A DNA stretch of 64,000 nt, taken from positions 248,001 to 312,000 of the forward strand of contig NZ_BEWM01000002.1 of NCBI RefSeq assembly GCF_002723935.1. Direction: 5' to 3'. The notes under the pieces are model-generated. The model was not told the origin of the DNA. It searched no databases and was given only the letters and a program-made list of their open reading frames with translations. Of this stretch, positions 42,851 to 52,516 are shown piece after piece. Position 1 is the stretch's first letter; every line of letters starts with the position of its first letter. Origin of the DNA: Gluconobacter cerinus (GTDB lineage: Bacteria; Pseudomonadota; Alphaproteobacteria; Acetobacterales; Acetobacteraceae). The translations under genes and the position numbers were made by a program.

Positions 42851-43644
42851 GGGGTGGAATCCGGAGTGGCCGTGCTTCTGGACAGAATGACAAGTTTATA
42901 GCCCGCATGAGCTGTCGGAATGAACGTTGTTTGATCGTAGTGGAGAAGGCCTTGTGTTGGATGCTGAAAGCTCCGCTGCCCTCCTTCTCTGGGGAGGACG
43001 CTTTGGTCCTCCCAGAAACGGTTAAATTCCGGACTTTCTCTCTGAAGAGTTGAGACAAGTGTCTGAAAAGGTTTGGTACGGGCACTCGAAACTGTATCGG
43101 CCCGAAATTCGGCCAGAAGCCGCTGGGCGCGGGTTAGCCAGTCCGTAAGGAAAATTCGGGCATTGAGGTTCAGAAAAACATAGCGCAGCTGATTGGTCTC
43201 TGAGCTGTTCAGCCAGGCATCGAAAAGGGTTTTGGCTGCGGAATTTGCGCTCAGAACATTCCATAAGGGATCTAGCAAATAAGCAGGGCTGGAGATCTGT
43301 TCCGGGAGGCTGAGCAGTGTGGCCGGTGCAGTTGGCGCAGTGTGATCCTGCTGAGGGTCTCGCAGTTCTGCCAACGTGAAAAGGTAGCGTCTTTCCGTCG
43401 TGGACAGTTTCAGAGCCGTGGCAATTCGCGACAGTGTGGCGGATGAGCATGAGACGTCGCGTCCCTGTTCCAGCCACGTGTACCATGTCGTGCTGATCCC
43501 GCAGAGTTGAGCTGTTTCCTCGCGGCGTAGCCCTGGGGTGCGTCTGCGTCGTAATGGAGTCAGCAATCCTGCTTCTGACGGGGGAAGCCTTTCGCGGTGC
43601 GTGCGAAGAAACAGACCAAGAGTTTTACGGCTGGACGTAGGCAT
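42847..43644 (-). CDS. XRE-type regulator with MmyB-like ligand domain
   Basis: 265 residues. The helix-turn-helix is at about residues 8-70 (LGLFLRTHRERL, TPGLRREETAQLCGISTTWYTWLEQGRDVSCS, LSRIATALKLSTTERRYLFTLA), followed by the MmyB-type ligand-binding region containing YLLDPLWNVLSANSAAKTLF. Members commonly regulate neighbouring short-chain dehydrogenase or methyltransferase genes and bind fatty-acid-like ligands. Start at ATG 43644 rather than 43713, because it opens at the conserved MPTSSRKTLG. Co-translated with the GNAT gene and divergent from the methyltransferase 84 bases away, which is its likely target. Confidence 0.88.
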   Translation of the reverse strand: MPTSSRKTLGLFLRTHRERLPPSEAGLLTPLRRRRTPGLRREETAQLCGISTTWYTWLEQGRDVSCSSATLSRIATALKLSTTERRYLFTLAELRDPQQDHTAPTAPATLLSLPEQISSPAYLLDPLWNVLSANSAAKTLFDAWLNSSETNQLRYVFLNLNARIFLTDWLTRAQRLLAEFRADTVSSARTKPFQTLVSTLQRESPEFNRFWEDQSVLPREGGQRSFQHPTQGLLHYDQTTFIPTAHAGYKLVILSRSTATPDSTP

Positions 43645-43727
43645 GGTGCAATTTATACCATGATAAAATAGGATCTTATACCTGATTGTTTGTTGTCTGA
43701 TGATGGTCTCCAAGGGAGAAAGATCAG

Positions 43728-44492
43728 ATGGTTAGGCAGGCAGGACAATTTGCTGCGAAGCATTATGAAGACAGGGCGTCATCTTACGTAAATAGCGTGG
43801 TGCATCGTCAGGGCGATGATCTGGACGTGATGGTTCGGGCTGTTCAGGGGCGCGGGTTTGAACGTGTGCTGGACCTTGGCTGTGGCGGGGGGCATGTCAG
43901 CTATGCTGTGGCGCCACATGTCGGGCAGGTTGTCGCCTGCGATGTCACGGCCGGAATGTTGGCTGCGGTGAGCCGGTCCGTTCAAGACCGTGGGCTTGGC
44001 AACATTGCTGTTGAACAGGGCGCCGCAGAAGCGCTTCCGTTTGATGATTGTGTGTTTGACGCTGTTTTATGCAGGTTTAGTGCCCATCATTGGGAAGGCT
44101 TTGAGGCTGGTCTGAGAGAAGTGCATCGCGTTCTGAAGCCAGGAGGTCTGGCTATTTTCGGCGATGTTACGGCTCCTGAAGACGCTATGTCCGATAGCTG
44201 GCTCCAGACGTTGGAATTGATGCGGGATATCTCTCATGTGAGGGACTATGCCGTGACAGAATGGGTGTCTGCTCTTGGAAGATCCGGTTTTGTTGTGGAT
44301 GGCCTGATACGCAGCCGTTTGCGGATGGAATTTGAGAGTTGGGTATCGCGAACACGAACGCCGACGGAACGTGTAGAGGGCATCCGGTCGTTGCAGCGTG
44401 GTGCGCCTGTAGCTGTCCGTGAAAGACTGGGGTTGGAAGAAGACGGCAGTTTCCTGCTGGACGTGACCGTTTTTCAGTCTCACAGGCCATAA
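43728..44492 (+). CDS. class I SAM-dependent methyltransferase (UbiE-like fold)
   Basis: 254 residues. The SAM-binding motif I is VLDLGCGGGHVSYAVAPHVGQVVACDVTAGMLA (residues about 45-77). Motif II/post I is GAAEALPFDDCVFDAVLCRFSAHHW (about 97-121), and motif III is LREVHRVLKPGGLAIFGDVTAPED (about 126-149). This matches the YcgJ/UbiE small-molecule methyltransferases. The substrate is unknown. AAGGGAGAAAGATCAG before the ATG is a good ribosome-binding site. Divergent from the XRE regulator, which may sense its substrate or product. Confidence 0.86.
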   Translation: MVRQAGQFAAKHYEDRASSYVNSVVHRQGDDLDVMVRAVQGRGFERVLDLGCGGGHVSYAVAPHVGQVVACDVTAGMLAAVSRSVQDRGLGNIAVEQGAAEALPFDDCVFDAVLCRFSAHHWEGFEAGLREVHRVLKPGGLAIFGDVTAPEDAMSDSWLQTLELMRDISHVRDYAVTEWVSALGRSGFVVDGLIRSRLRMEFESWVSRTRTPTERVEGIRSLQRGAPVAVRERLGLEEDGSFLLDVTVFQSHRP

Positions 44493-44565
44493 TGGGGTGG
44501 GTGTGGCATGTAGGCCGCGCATGGGCTATGCTGTGCGGACTGTATTTTAGCGTGGTGGACCTGTC

Positions 44566-47406
44566 TTGACCGAGCTGAACGAGCCGACTGATATTGTACC
44601 TTCCGATCGTCTTCCGGTGACGATCGAGGAGGAGATGCGCTCCTCCTATCTGGCCTATGCGATGTCGGTGATCGTCTCGCGTGCCTTGCCCGATGTGCGT
44701 GACGGCCTGAAACCCGTCCATCGCCGCATCCTGTACGCGATGCGCGAGAGTGGGTTTACGTCTGATAAGCCTTACCGCAAGTCTGCGCGTGCGGTCGGTG
44801 ACGTGATGGGTAAATACCATCCGCACGGTGACAGCTCGATTTACGATGCCATGGTTCGTATGGCGCAGCATTGGTCAATGCGCGTCAAGCTGATTGATGG
44901 ACAGGGTAACTTCGGTTCGGTCGATGGCGATAGCCCGGCTGCCATGCGTTACACCGAAGCTCGTTTGGCCAAGTCTGCGTCGTTCCTGCTGGATGATATT
45001 GAGCGGGACACGGTTGATTTTCAGCCGAACTACGACGAGAGCGAGCACGAGCCTAAGGTTCTGCCAGCGACGTTCCCAAATCTTCTGGTGAATGGCGCTT
45101 CGGGTATCGCGGTCGGTATGGCCACGAACATCCCGACGCATAATCCTGGCGAAGTTATTGATGCCACGCTGGCGATGATTGCCAATCCGGCGATTGAGCT
45201 GGATGAGCTGATGCAGATCATCCCCGGCCCGGATTTCCCGACCGGCGGCATCATTATGGGCCGGAGTGGCATTCGCAAGGCGTTCGAGACAGGGCGTGGG
45301 TCTGTTCCGGTTCGGGCTCGTGCTGAGATCGAGGAGATCCGCAAGGATCGTCAGGCGATCGTCATCACCGAGATCCCGTATCAGGTGAACAAGGCAACCC
45401 TTCAGGAGAAGATTGCCGATCTCGTTCGTGCGAAGGAAATCGAAGGCATCTCCGATATCCGGGACGAAAGTGATCGTTCTGGAATGCGCGTTGTCATTGA
45501 GCTGAAGCGCGATGCGACGCCGGAAGTGGTGCTGAACCAGCTCTATCGCTTCACGCAGCTTCAGACGTCCTTCAGTGTCAATATGCTGGCACTCGATGAG
45601 GGCAAGCCGCGCACGATGGGGCTGATGGACGTTCTGCAGGCGTTCATTCGTTTCCGCGAAGACGTCATTCTGCGTCGCGCACGCTTCGATCTGAACAAGG
45701 TCCGGGATCGTGGGCATCTGCTGGTTGGCCTTGTGCTGGCTGTTGCCAACATCGACGAAGTGATCGCGCTGATCCGTTCTGCCCCGGATGCCTCGACAGC
45801 GCGTGAGCTGCTCATGGCGCGCGAGTGGGATGCGAGCGAAGTTGTGCCGTTGCTGGAGCTGATCCAGGACGAAGGCAATGTCATTTATGATGGCAAGGTT
45901 CGCCTCACAGAAGCGCAGGCTCGCGGTATTCTCGAACTGCGTTTGCAGCGTCTAACCGGTCTGGAACGTGAGAAGATCCAGGGTGAGCTGAGCGAAGTTG
46001 CGGCCAAGATTGCCGACCTGCTCGACATCATTGGCAGTCACACTCGTCGCATGGATGTCATGCGCAATGAATTGCTGGCGGCCCGGGCTGAAATTGCCAC
46101 CCCACGGATGTCGGAAATCTCCGATGCGCTGGGCGATCAGTCTGACGAAAGCCTGATCGAGCCGGGTCAGATGGTTGTGACCATCACGCGTGACGGTTTC
46201 ATCAAGCGGACGCCGCTTGAGATGTTCCGCTCACAGAACCGCGGTGGGCGTGGTCGTACGGCGTCTGGCCGTCGTGGCGATGACGTCATTATTCGCAGCT
46301 TCAATGCCCATACCCACCAGTGGGTACTGTTCTTCTCTTCGGGCGGCAAAGCTTATCGCACCAAGGTCTGGCATCTGCCGGAAGCGTCTCCGACGTCCAA
46401 GGGGCGCGCGCTGGTCAACCTGCTTCCAGAGCTTGGTTCGGACGCTATTACAGCGGTGCTGCCGCTGCCGCAGGATGAAGAGCTGTGGGAAGACCTACAC
46501 CTCACCTTTGCGACCGCCAGCGGCAATGTTCGTCGTAACCGCCTGAATGATTTCCGGAATATTCGGGCATCTGGTCTGATTGCGATGAAGCTGGATGAGG
46601 GCGATTCCCTCATTGGTGTGGCGACGTGTCGTGAAGGTCAGGACGTGTTCCTGGCAACGAAGAACGCGCGCTGTGTCCGCTTCCAGATCACCGATGATAC
46701 GCTGCGTGTGTTTGCCGGCCGTGGCAGCTCGGGCGTGCGTGGTATCCGCCTTGGTGATGGGGATGCGGTGATTTCACTGTGCATCCTCAACCATGTGGAT
46801 GCCAGCGTTGAAGAGCGTGCGGCCTATCTGCGGATGGCCAATGCAAAACGTCGTGCCGAAAATGCTGCGTCGGCAGAAGGTGCTGAAGAAGAAGTGGTGT
46901 CCGGTGACGAAGACACTGTGGAGATCGCTGGCGATCTGACGCAGGAGCGCTTCGAGGAGCTGGAACATCAGGAAGAAATTCTTCTGACTGTGACGGATGG
47001 CGGGTTTGGCCGTCGTTCCTCCGCCTATGATTATCGTGTGTCGGGCCGTGGCGGTCAGGGCATCACGAACATGACCTTCTCGGCCAATCGTCGTGGCAAG
47101 GAAGTGGTTGGGACGCTTCCGACTCTGGATGGCACGGATGTCATGCTCGTGACCGATACGGGTCGTCTGATCCGTCTGCCGGTGTCTCAGGTGCGTGTCA
47201 TGGCACGTCAGGCCAGTGGTGTGACGCTATTCCGCCTGAACGACAGTGAGACCGTGATCTGTGTCTTCCCGGTTGTGGAAGATGATGGAGAAGAGGGCGA
47301 CCTGATCGAAGGGGATGTCGTGGCAACGCCAGACGGTACAGTGCCTGTTGATGGCACTGTGACGGACGGTGAGGCTTCTGTGGGTGACGCAGCCCCTGAT
47401 GCCTGA
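44566..47406 (+). CDS. gyrA: DNA gyrase subunit A
   Basis: 946 residues. Introduces negative supercoils together with GyrB. The quinolone-resistance region is wild type in the two key positions: [14 protein letters not shown] with Ser90 (E. coli Ser83) and Asp94 (Asp87). The catalytic tyrosine is Tyr129 in [10 protein letters not shown]. The GyrA-box reads QNRGGRG near residue 554, a variant of QRRGGKG that marks gyrase rather than topoisomerase IV. The C-terminal beta-pinwheel contains an acidic insertion (about 764-806, with [16 protein letters not shown]) and the protein ends in an acidic tail. The start is a TTG at 44566; no upstream in-frame ATG was seen. coaD overlaps its last codons. 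Confidence 0.97.
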   Translation: MTELNEPTDIVPSDRLPVTIEEEMRSSYLAYAMSVIVSRALPDVRDGLKPVHRRILYAMRESGFTSDKPYRKSARAVGDVMGKYHPHGDSSIYDAMVRMAQHWSMRVKLIDGQGNFGSVDGDSPAAMRYTEARLAKSASFLLDDIERDTVDFQPNYDESEHEPKVLPATFPNLLVNGASGIAVGMATNIPTHNPGEVIDATLAMIANPAIELDELMQIIPGPDFPTGGIIMGRSGIRKAFETGRGSVPVRARAEIEEIRKDRQAIVITEIPYQVNKATLQEKIADLVRAKEIEGISDIRDESDRSGMRVVIELKRDATPEVVLNQLYRFTQLQTSFSVNMLALDEGKPRTMGLMDVLQAFIRFREDVILRRARFDLNKVRDRGHLLVGLVLAVANIDEVIALIRSAPDASTARELLMAREWDASEVVPLLELIQDEGNVIYDGKVRLTEAQARGILELRLQRLTGLEREKIQGELSEVAAKIADLLDIIGSHTRRMDVMRNELLAARAEIATPRMSEISDALGDQSDESLIEPGQMVVTITRDGFIKRTPLEMFRSQNRGGRGRTASGRRGDDVIIRSFNAHTHQWVLFFSSGGKAYRTKVWHLPEASPTSKGRALVNLLPELGSDAITAVLPLPQDEELWEDLHLTFATASGNVRRNRLNDFRNIRASGLIAMKLDEGDSLIGVATCREGQDVFLATKNARCVRFQITDDTLRVFAGRGSSGVRGIRLGDGDAVISLCILNHVDASVEERAAYLRMANAKRRAENAASAEGAEEEVVSGDEDTVEIAGDLTQERFEELEHQEEILLTVTDGGFGRRSSAYDYRVSGRGGQGITNMTFSANRRGKEVVGTLPTLDGTDVMLVTDTGRLIRLPVSQVRVMARQASGVTLFRLNDSETVICVFPVVEDDGEEGDLIEGDVVATPDGTVPVDGTVTDGEASVGDAAPDA

Positions 47407-47917
47407 GTGGCAGACTGATCCGCGTGTCGGGTTTTATCCCGGCACGTTTGATCCGGTGACGTTCGGTCATCTGGATATTATCGACCGTGCGTCTACTCTT
47501 TTTGACCGCCTGCTGGTTGGTGTGGCGGTCAATGAGGGGAAGCAGCCGCTTCTGACGCTGGAAGAGCGTCTGGAGATGATGCGGCAGGAGGTCTCGAAAT
47601 TGCCTCATGCGGACCGGATCAGGGTTTTGGGGTTTGATACCCTATTGGTCGATGCCGTACGTAAGGCTGGCGCCGGGACGGTTGTGCGCGGCCTTCGTTC
47701 TGCGGGGGATTTCGACTTTGAAAGTCAGCTCTCTGGGGCGTTGCGTCGTCTGGCGCCGGAAATTGAGACGGTCTTTCTGCTGTCTTCCGAAGGGCATCGC
47801 ACGACGGCCAGTCGGATTGTGAAGGAAATTGCCCGTCTTGATGGCGATATTTCCTCCTTTGTCAGCGAAGATGTTGCAAGTCTCGTCTTGTCGAAACTGG
47901 GTCGAAGGGCGACATAG
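47399..47917 (+). CDS. coaD: phosphopantetheine adenylyltransferase
   Basis: 172 residues. Fourth step of coenzyme A synthesis: 4'-phosphopantetheine + ATP to dephospho-CoA. The nucleotidyltransferase motif is [22 protein letters not shown] (residues about 9-30). It is followed by [45 protein letters not shown] and the C-terminal [25 protein letters not shown], all typical. The ATG at 47399 lies inside the gyrA stop region (eight-base overlap), giving translational coupling to gyrA; a frame opening at 47369 would extend further into gyrA and is not needed. Confidence 0.95.
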   Translation: MPEWQTDPRVGFYPGTFDPVTFGHLDIIDRASTLFDRLLVGVAVNEGKQPLLTLEERLEMMRQEVSKLPHADRIRVLGFDTLLVDAVRKAGAGTVVRGLRSAGDFDFESQLSGALRRLAPEIETVFLLSSEGHRTTASRIVKEIARLDGDISSFVSEDVASLVLSKLGRRAT

Positions 47918-47948
47918 GAACCTTCATTGATTTCTGGAAGGTTCCAAG

Positions 47949-48434
47949 ATGTCTGAGACCGCAGTACCCGACGGCAATAAGCTGGTTTTCGAACTCAAGA
48001 GCGGCAAGGTCGTCATTGAGCTGCGCCCTGATCTGGCGCCGCTGGCTGTGGAGCGTCTGAAGCTTCTGGCGAGCGAAGGTTTTTATGACGGTGTGAAGTT
48101 CCACCGTGTGATCGAAGGCTTCATGGCACAGGGCGGCGATCCGACTGGCACAGGCACCAGCGGTAGCAGCTACCCGGACCTGAAGGCCGAGTTCACGGAC
48201 AAGGCAAAGTTCGAGCGTGGCACACTTGGCATGGCCCGTACGATGGCTCCGCACTCTGCAAACAGCCAGTTCTTCATCATGTTCCAGGACGTGCCGTCCC
48301 TGAACGGTCAGTACACGATCGCTGGCAAGGTTGTTGAAGGCATGGAGTATGTCGATCAGATCAAGCGTGGCGCTGGCTCGTCAGGCGTCGTCAAGGATCC
48401 GGACACCATCGTTAAGGCTTATGTAGAAGCCTGA
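47949..48434 (+). CDS. peptidyl-prolyl cis-trans isomerase, cyclophilin type
   Basis: 161 residues, no signal peptide, so cytosolic. The cyclophilin core is complete: GVKFHRVIEGFMAQGGDPTGTGTSG (residues about 50-74, with the catalytic Arg in FHRVI), MARTMAPHSANSQFFIMFQDVPSLNGQYTIAGKVVEGMEYVDQI (about 97-140). It resembles PpiB-type folding helpers. It follows coaD by 31 bases on the same strand and is probably the last gene of the gyrA-coaD-ppi run. A hairpin at 48451-48474 (CTGAGTGTC with GACGCTCAG) may mark the end. Confidence 0.95.
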   Translation: MSETAVPDGNKLVFELKSGKVVIELRPDLAPLAVERLKLLASEGFYDGVKFHRVIEGFMAQGGDPTGTGTSGSSYPDLKAEFTDKAKFERGTLGMARTMAPHSANSQFFIMFQDVPSLNGQYTIAGKVVEGMEYVDQIKRGAGSSGVVKDPDTIVKAYVEA

Positions 48435-48470
48435 AGCTGTTTGGGCTGTTCTGAGTGTCTTGCGGGACGC

Positions 48471-48851
48471 TCAGGCAGCTTGCTGCTTGTTCTCTGGTGT
48501 GCGCAGGACTGTCACTCCTGCGGCATCATGAGGGTAGGGCGAGCCGCATTGAGCGGTGTAGCGCTCTGAAAAGGCCTCGCGTTCGAGGCGTTCACAATAA
48601 TCCAGATATTTGATCAGGGCTCGCTCGGCACGCGGAGTGCGGCCGTAAATGCGCTTGTAGTGCTTCCACAGGATCAAGGCGTTGACGGACCAGGCATCAT
48701 AGACGTGTTCGTTCAGGCGTCTGCGAATGGATGCTGGAAGCTGGTCGAATGCATCCCACTCGTTCCCCTCAAAGCGTTGCCAGATTTCATGCCGTACAGT
48801 GCGATCGTTTAAGGCGGAGTGAGTGGTCAGGTTGTTATTTTTGGAGCGCAT
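48471..48851 (-). CDS. conserved small protein, possibly DUF6525
   Basis: 126 residues, basic and soluble. Residues about 23-65 (IWQRFEGNEWDAFDQLPASIRRRLNEHVYDAWSVNALILW) recall the WDAFD.LP..IRR.L pattern of alphaproteobacterial DUF6525 proteins, an assignment made from memory. Function unknown. The gene stops close to the cyclophilin gene (convergent), and its ATG lies upstream of an AT-rich promoter-like region before tRNA-Lys. There is no membrane segment or signal peptide. Confidence 0.62.
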   Translation of the reverse strand: MRSKNNNLTTHSALNDRTVRHEIWQRFEGNEWDAFDQLPASIRRRLNEHVYDAWSVNALILWKHYKRIYGRTPRAERALIKYLDYCERLEREAFSERYTAQCGSPYPHDAAGVTVLRTPENKQQAA

Positions 48852-48892
48852 ACGGGGGGGCTTTTTCAGGCTCTGAATCGGTAGTATTTAAT

Positions 48893-48904
48893 ATGTTATA
48901 ACAT
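48893..48904. promoter_or_regulatory. AT-rich palindrome upstream of the DUF6525-like gene
   Basis: ATGTTATAACAT, a perfect 12-base palindrome, lies 42 bases upstream of the minus-strand gene and 80 before the tRNA. It is a candidate operator or promoter element. A second short inverted repeat, TGGAGGTTGACCTCCA, is at 48939-48954 and includes a TTGACC that could be the tRNA -35 element. Confidence 0.35.
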
Positions 48905-48985
48905 AACTAAAAAAATTCTAGTGCTGTTTTCCGGCTGCTGGAGGTTGACCTCCATAGTGGTTGTGGGGTAGCCATCCGCTCGGAT

Positions 48986-49061
48986 GAACCGGTAGCTCAG
49001 TTGGTAGAGCATTCGACTTTTAATCGAATGGTCCTGGGTTCGAGTCCCAGCCGGTTCACCA
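48986..49061 (+). tRNA. tRNA-Lys(TTT)
   Basis: A complete 76-base cloverleaf with encoded CCA. The acceptor stem GAACCGG pairs with CCGGTTC, the D arm is GCTC..GAGC, the anticodon stem ATTCGA/TCGAAT encloses loop CTTTTAA with anticodon TTT, and the T arm CTGGG-TTCGAGT-CCCAG is intact. TTT reads AAA and AAG lysine codons. Confidence 0.97.
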
Positions 49062-49203
49062 TTTTCCTTTTAGATCAAATATGTTTGGAAAACTTCGCCT
49101 AGGGCGAGGCATATTCGATGATGGGCTCCGTTAGCCCTGCGCCATTAGCAAGCAACGCTTTCAAGCTAATGATTTCGTCCCAGGCCGATATGTGCTGCCA
49201 GCC

Positions 49204-49905
49204 TTATGGGACGAAAGACGCTTTGCCACGGAGTTGGTCCGCAGAGCGTGGTTTCATTTTTTTCCGGATGCTGAGTGCTTTATCAAGATGCGTCAGATGG
49301 GCATCCATGATCTTTACAGCATCTTTTACCTTGTTCTTGCGGAGTGCGCTTACAAGTCGACGGTGGTTGTCGCAGGATTGCTGCGCGTCTGCCTTGGATT
49401 GATACAAGGTGGCGATCAGCACGATGCGGGTTGTCAGTTCTTCAAGAATGTTGGCCAGAATAGAATTGCCAAGCGCTGCGGCAAGGTGAACGTGGAAGTG
49501 GCCTAGAAGGTAGCTCCGACGACCCAGGTCATTCTCATCGATGGCGCGCTGTTGCTCCAGGACATGTGCTTCGAGCTGCTTGATCATCTCTGCACTAATA
49601 TTTTTTTGAGTCATGAGAAGACCGATTTCAACAGATCGGCGTGCTTCGATTGTTTCCCGGGCTTCTTCGACGGTGGGTTCAATAACGAACCAGCCTCTTC
49701 TCGGTGAGACTGCCACAATGCCTCGACTGCTGAGGCGCATCATTGCTTCTCGCACCAGTGTTCGCGAGACCCCGAAGATCTCGCCCAGATCTTTTTCTCC
49801 CAGCCGCTCTCCTGGTGAAATCTCTTCAGAAAGAACGGCCTGTATGATTCTGTTCTCGATGACATTGCTGCTGGCTGGCTGCATCGATTTGTTCCGGTCT
49901 TCCAT
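49204..49905 (-). CDS. GntR-family regulator of the FCD (FadR-like) type
   Basis: 233 residues. The winged helix is at about 13-78 (SNVIENRIIQAVLSEEISPGERLGEKDLGEIFGVSRTLVREAMMRLSSRGIVAVSPRRGWFV), and the FCD ligand domain at about 88-215 with ARRSVEIGLL and the metal-site histidines in GHFHVHLAAALGN and CDNHRRLVSAL. FCD regulators of this size usually bind small carboxylates. It is divergent from the TonB receptor, symporter and Ldh-type genes, and a GTATAC-centred repeat lies between. Start at ATG 49905 rather than 50058, because residues before it are unlike the family. Confidence 0.9.
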   Translation of the reverse strand: MEDRNKSMQPASSNVIENRIIQAVLSEEISPGERLGEKDLGEIFGVSRTLVREAMMRLSSRGIVAVSPRRGWFVIEPTVEEARETIEARRSVEIGLLMTQKNISAEMIKQLEAHVLEQQRAIDENDLGRRSYLLGHFHVHLAAALGNSILANILEELTTRIVLIATLYQSKADAQQSCDNHRRLVSALRKNKVKDAVKIMDAHLTHLDKALSIRKKMKPRSADQLRGKASFVP

Positions 49906-50008
49906 GGCAGCTTTTATGCGCCTCCTTTTTTGAGGGAACAAGCACAACAGAAGATCGGAAAAAGGAATATTCCGGTTTAGATCATTTTTAATGTGGAACA
50001 AGAAGGGT

Positions 50009-50030
50009 TTGTATTCTATCTGGTATACAA
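50009..50030. promoter_or_regulatory. GTATAC-centred operator-like repeat
   Basis: TTGTAT (50009-50014) is mirrored by ATACAA (50025-50030), and the right half is itself TGGTATACAA. GntR/FCD repressors favour T-x-GTATAC-x-A sites, so this is a good candidate operator for the adjacent regulator, about 67 bases before the TonB receptor start. Confidence 0.6.
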
Positions 50031-50096
50031 GATTCGCCGACATGGTGAATTGCGACACATCCTGACTGCTTCACATCGCCGATCTGGAAATGCCCG

Positions 50097-52433
50097 ATGT
50101 CCCTTGTTTCGCCCTGCCGCTCCCGTTCTGCTCTCTCGTTGCGCGTAACGCTCTTGTCCACAGCTCTTCTGTCCTGTGCAGGCAGCGCGGATGCTGCTGT
50201 AGTGGCAGCGAAGCGGAGTTTGCATCCGATCGCTAAGCATGGGGCTGGAGCAGTACGGCATCGTACAGTTGATGCTTCCGCGGCGAGTAATGAGGTCGTT
50301 CACGTTAATGCCCGGCGCGGTGTGACTGGCGCAGGTCAGCACGAGGCGCATTCTGAAACGGTACTGTCCCGTCAGGAGCTTCAGAATCGTAACGTTCGTC
50401 AGTTGATAGACATCGTTCGTGTGGCACCAAATCTGACTATTCAGCCTTCTTTTGGAAGCTCTGCACTGAACTTTGCATTGCGCGGTGTCGGGCTGATGGA
50501 TTTCACCCAAAACAACACCCCGTCTGTCATGCCGTATGTCGATGGTGTGGCCTATCCGGTGAGTATTATGACTTCGGGTATGCTGTTTGACATGGATGAC
50601 ATTTCTGTTGCGCCTGGTGCGTCCGGTTTCACGCATGGGCAGTCCACCACCGGTGGTGAGATTAATTTCCACACGGGTGATCCTACCCCTGAGTTTCATG
50701 CAGGTCTGATGGAAGACATTGCCAGCTATGGTCGCAATCGGGTCGAGGGGTTTGTCTCCGGGCCAATTTCCAAGTCGGTTTCGTTCCGTTTGGCAGGGCA
50801 GTCCATGACGGGGGGCGGCTTCCAGCACAATTCGCAGGGCGAAGGGTACGGCAACTCTAATATCGGAGCTCTTCGCGGCAAGCTGCGCTGGAAAATCGAC
50901 GCTACATCGACGCTGGACATTGGCGGGCACTGGACGACGGACCAGTCCGAGACGTCTTCGGGGCATAATTTCTATAACAGCTACGGCGTTCCTGTGACGT
51001 CGGATATCATGCAGACCGAATGGGGACTTGATCCGCGGTTTGCGAAAATTATCGGTATCAACGGAGCTAATCAGAAGCCAAGGGAAGACAATATCTTCTG
51101 GGGAGCGAATGTCCGCTATACGAAGGACTTCAGCTGGGGCCGGTTATGGACGCTGAGCGCTTTTGAAGCCGTTGACGAGCATGAACTGACCAACCAGACG
51201 AACTCGGTTGCGTCCTATGGCAATATGTTCCGCAACAACCAGACGAATGTTTTCTCGCAGGAAGTTAAGCTTGAGTCCCGTGATCCGCATGCTCGCTTCC
51301 ACTGGGAAGTCGGCATGTATTACAGCCGTGCACGGATGGCGCAGAATTTCTGGTATGATTCATCAGACCGCCCTGGGACGACACCGCTGAATGAGACGTC
51401 CTATCGTCAGAATCAGCAGAACTTCAATCAGTATGTTCAGCTTTCATATCGCATTTTGCCGAAGCTGACCCTGATCGGGGCGATCAGCCATGAGTCGGAC
51501 GACCGGCAGATGCTGAATGTTGTCAGTGCTGATTACGACCTGAATACGGGTGCCAGAACGCATGTGCAGAACTTCGGCAATTCAGGGGCACTGACAAATC
51601 AGTTCGCTGGACGTGTCGGGGCACAATACCAGTTCAATCCCAGCGTGATGGGATATGTCATGTTCTCGCGTGGCTTCAAGCCAGGAGGATTTTCGGCCAA
51701 CATCACCCAGCAGGCCAGCCAGCTAAAGCCGTTCAAGGCCGAGCAGGTTCTGACGTATGAGGGTGGTTTCAAAACGATGCTGTTCAACCGGCGTCTGCGC
51801 TTTAATGCAGCCGGTTTCTATTATGATTATCGGGACCAGCAGTTGCTCGGGACCATCCTCGTGCCACCGTACGGTGTGCTGGGCGGCTACGTAAATGCAC
51901 CGCGCTCCAACATTTATGGCGCTGAGTTCGATATGGAAGCACATCCGTTTCGTGGGCTCGTGCTGACACAGAATTTTGGATACCAGAACGGCTCTTACTC
52001 CCAGTTCCAGAGCCTGAATCGCAGTGCCACAACTGCCCAGTTTGCCTCAACGGGTGTCTGGTCGCCTGTGAATACGAACTATAATGGCTACAACATGGGG
52101 CTGGCCAATCTGACTCTTTCTGGAGCGGCTACCTACACCTGGTCCATGTTCCATGACTACAAAATGACTTTTGACGTCGATTATAATTATCGCGGCGCAC
52201 AGACGCAGCCGCAGCATATTGGAGATGGCGGGATCTACCGTGCTCCGGCCTATTTCCTTGTGAACTCGTTCCTGACGTTTGCGGCACCGAAACAGCATTG
52301 GTCTGTATCGGTTTATGGGCAAAATCTTGCTGATCGCCGTTACTGGCTTTCTGGCGGGACGCAGGCCACTTTCTATGGTGTCATGCCGGGTCTGCCACGT
52401 TTCGTAGGCGCAAAAATGAACGTAACGTACTGA
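50097..52433 (+). CDS. TonB-dependent outer-membrane receptor
   Basis: 778 residues. The signal peptide ends near residue 34. It has no STN domain, so it is a plain transporter, unlike the receptor at the window start. The plug domain is at about 85-205 (LSRQELQNRNVRQLIDIVRVAPNLTIQPSFGSSALNFALRGVGL), followed by a 22-strand barrel with YVMFSRGFKPGGFSANI and a C-terminal YWLSGGTQATFYGVMPGLPRFVGAKMNVTY ending in the aromatic residue required by the BAM machinery. GGAA lies eight bases before ATG 50097. It precedes a DAACS symporter and Ldh-family dehydrogenase, so the ligand is probably an organic acid or its metal complex. Confidence 0.9.
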   Translation: MSLVSPCRSRSALSLRVTLLSTALLSCAGSADAAVVAAKRSLHPIAKHGAGAVRHRTVDASAASNEVVHVNARRGVTGAGQHEAHSETVLSRQELQNRNVRQLIDIVRVAPNLTIQPSFGSSALNFALRGVGLMDFTQNNTPSVMPYVDGVAYPVSIMTSGMLFDMDDISVAPGASGFTHGQSTTGGEINFHTGDPTPEFHAGLMEDIASYGRNRVEGFVSGPISKSVSFRLAGQSMTGGGFQHNSQGEGYGNSNIGALRGKLRWKIDATSTLDIGGHWTTDQSETSSGHNFYNSYGVPVTSDIMQTEWGLDPRFAKIIGINGANQKPREDNIFWGANVRYTKDFSWGRLWTLSAFEAVDEHELTNQTNSVASYGNMFRNNQTNVFSQEVKLESRDPHARFHWEVGMYYSRARMAQNFWYDSSDRPGTTPLNETSYRQNQQNFNQYVQLSYRILPKLTLIGAISHESDDRQMLNVVSADYDLNTGARTHVQNFGNSGALTNQFAGRVGAQYQFNPSVMGYVMFSRGFKPGGFSANITQQASQLKPFKAEQVLTYEGGFKTMLFNRRLRFNAAGFYYDYRDQQLLGTILVPPYGVLGGYVNAPRSNIYGAEFDMEAHPFRGLVLTQNFGYQNGSYSQFQSLNRSATTAQFASTGVWSPVNTNYNGYNMGLANLTLSGAATYTWSMFHDYKMTFDVDYNYRGAQTQPQHIGDGGIYRAPAYFLVNSFLTFAAPKQHWSVSVYGQNLADRRYWLSGGTQATFYGVMPGLPRFVGAKMNVTY

Positions 52434-52516
52434 ACGAATCATCAGGACCTGAGCCGGAGCGCAGAACCTCTAGCCGGCGTCAGGTTTCCTGAAGGAACGA
52501 CGGGAAGAAGGTCTGG

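Noticed and set aside
50016-50966. 316-codon minus-strand frame within the TonB receptor
   Set aside because: Antisense shadow; Arg/Cys-rich, no domain, and the receptor on the other strand is intact.
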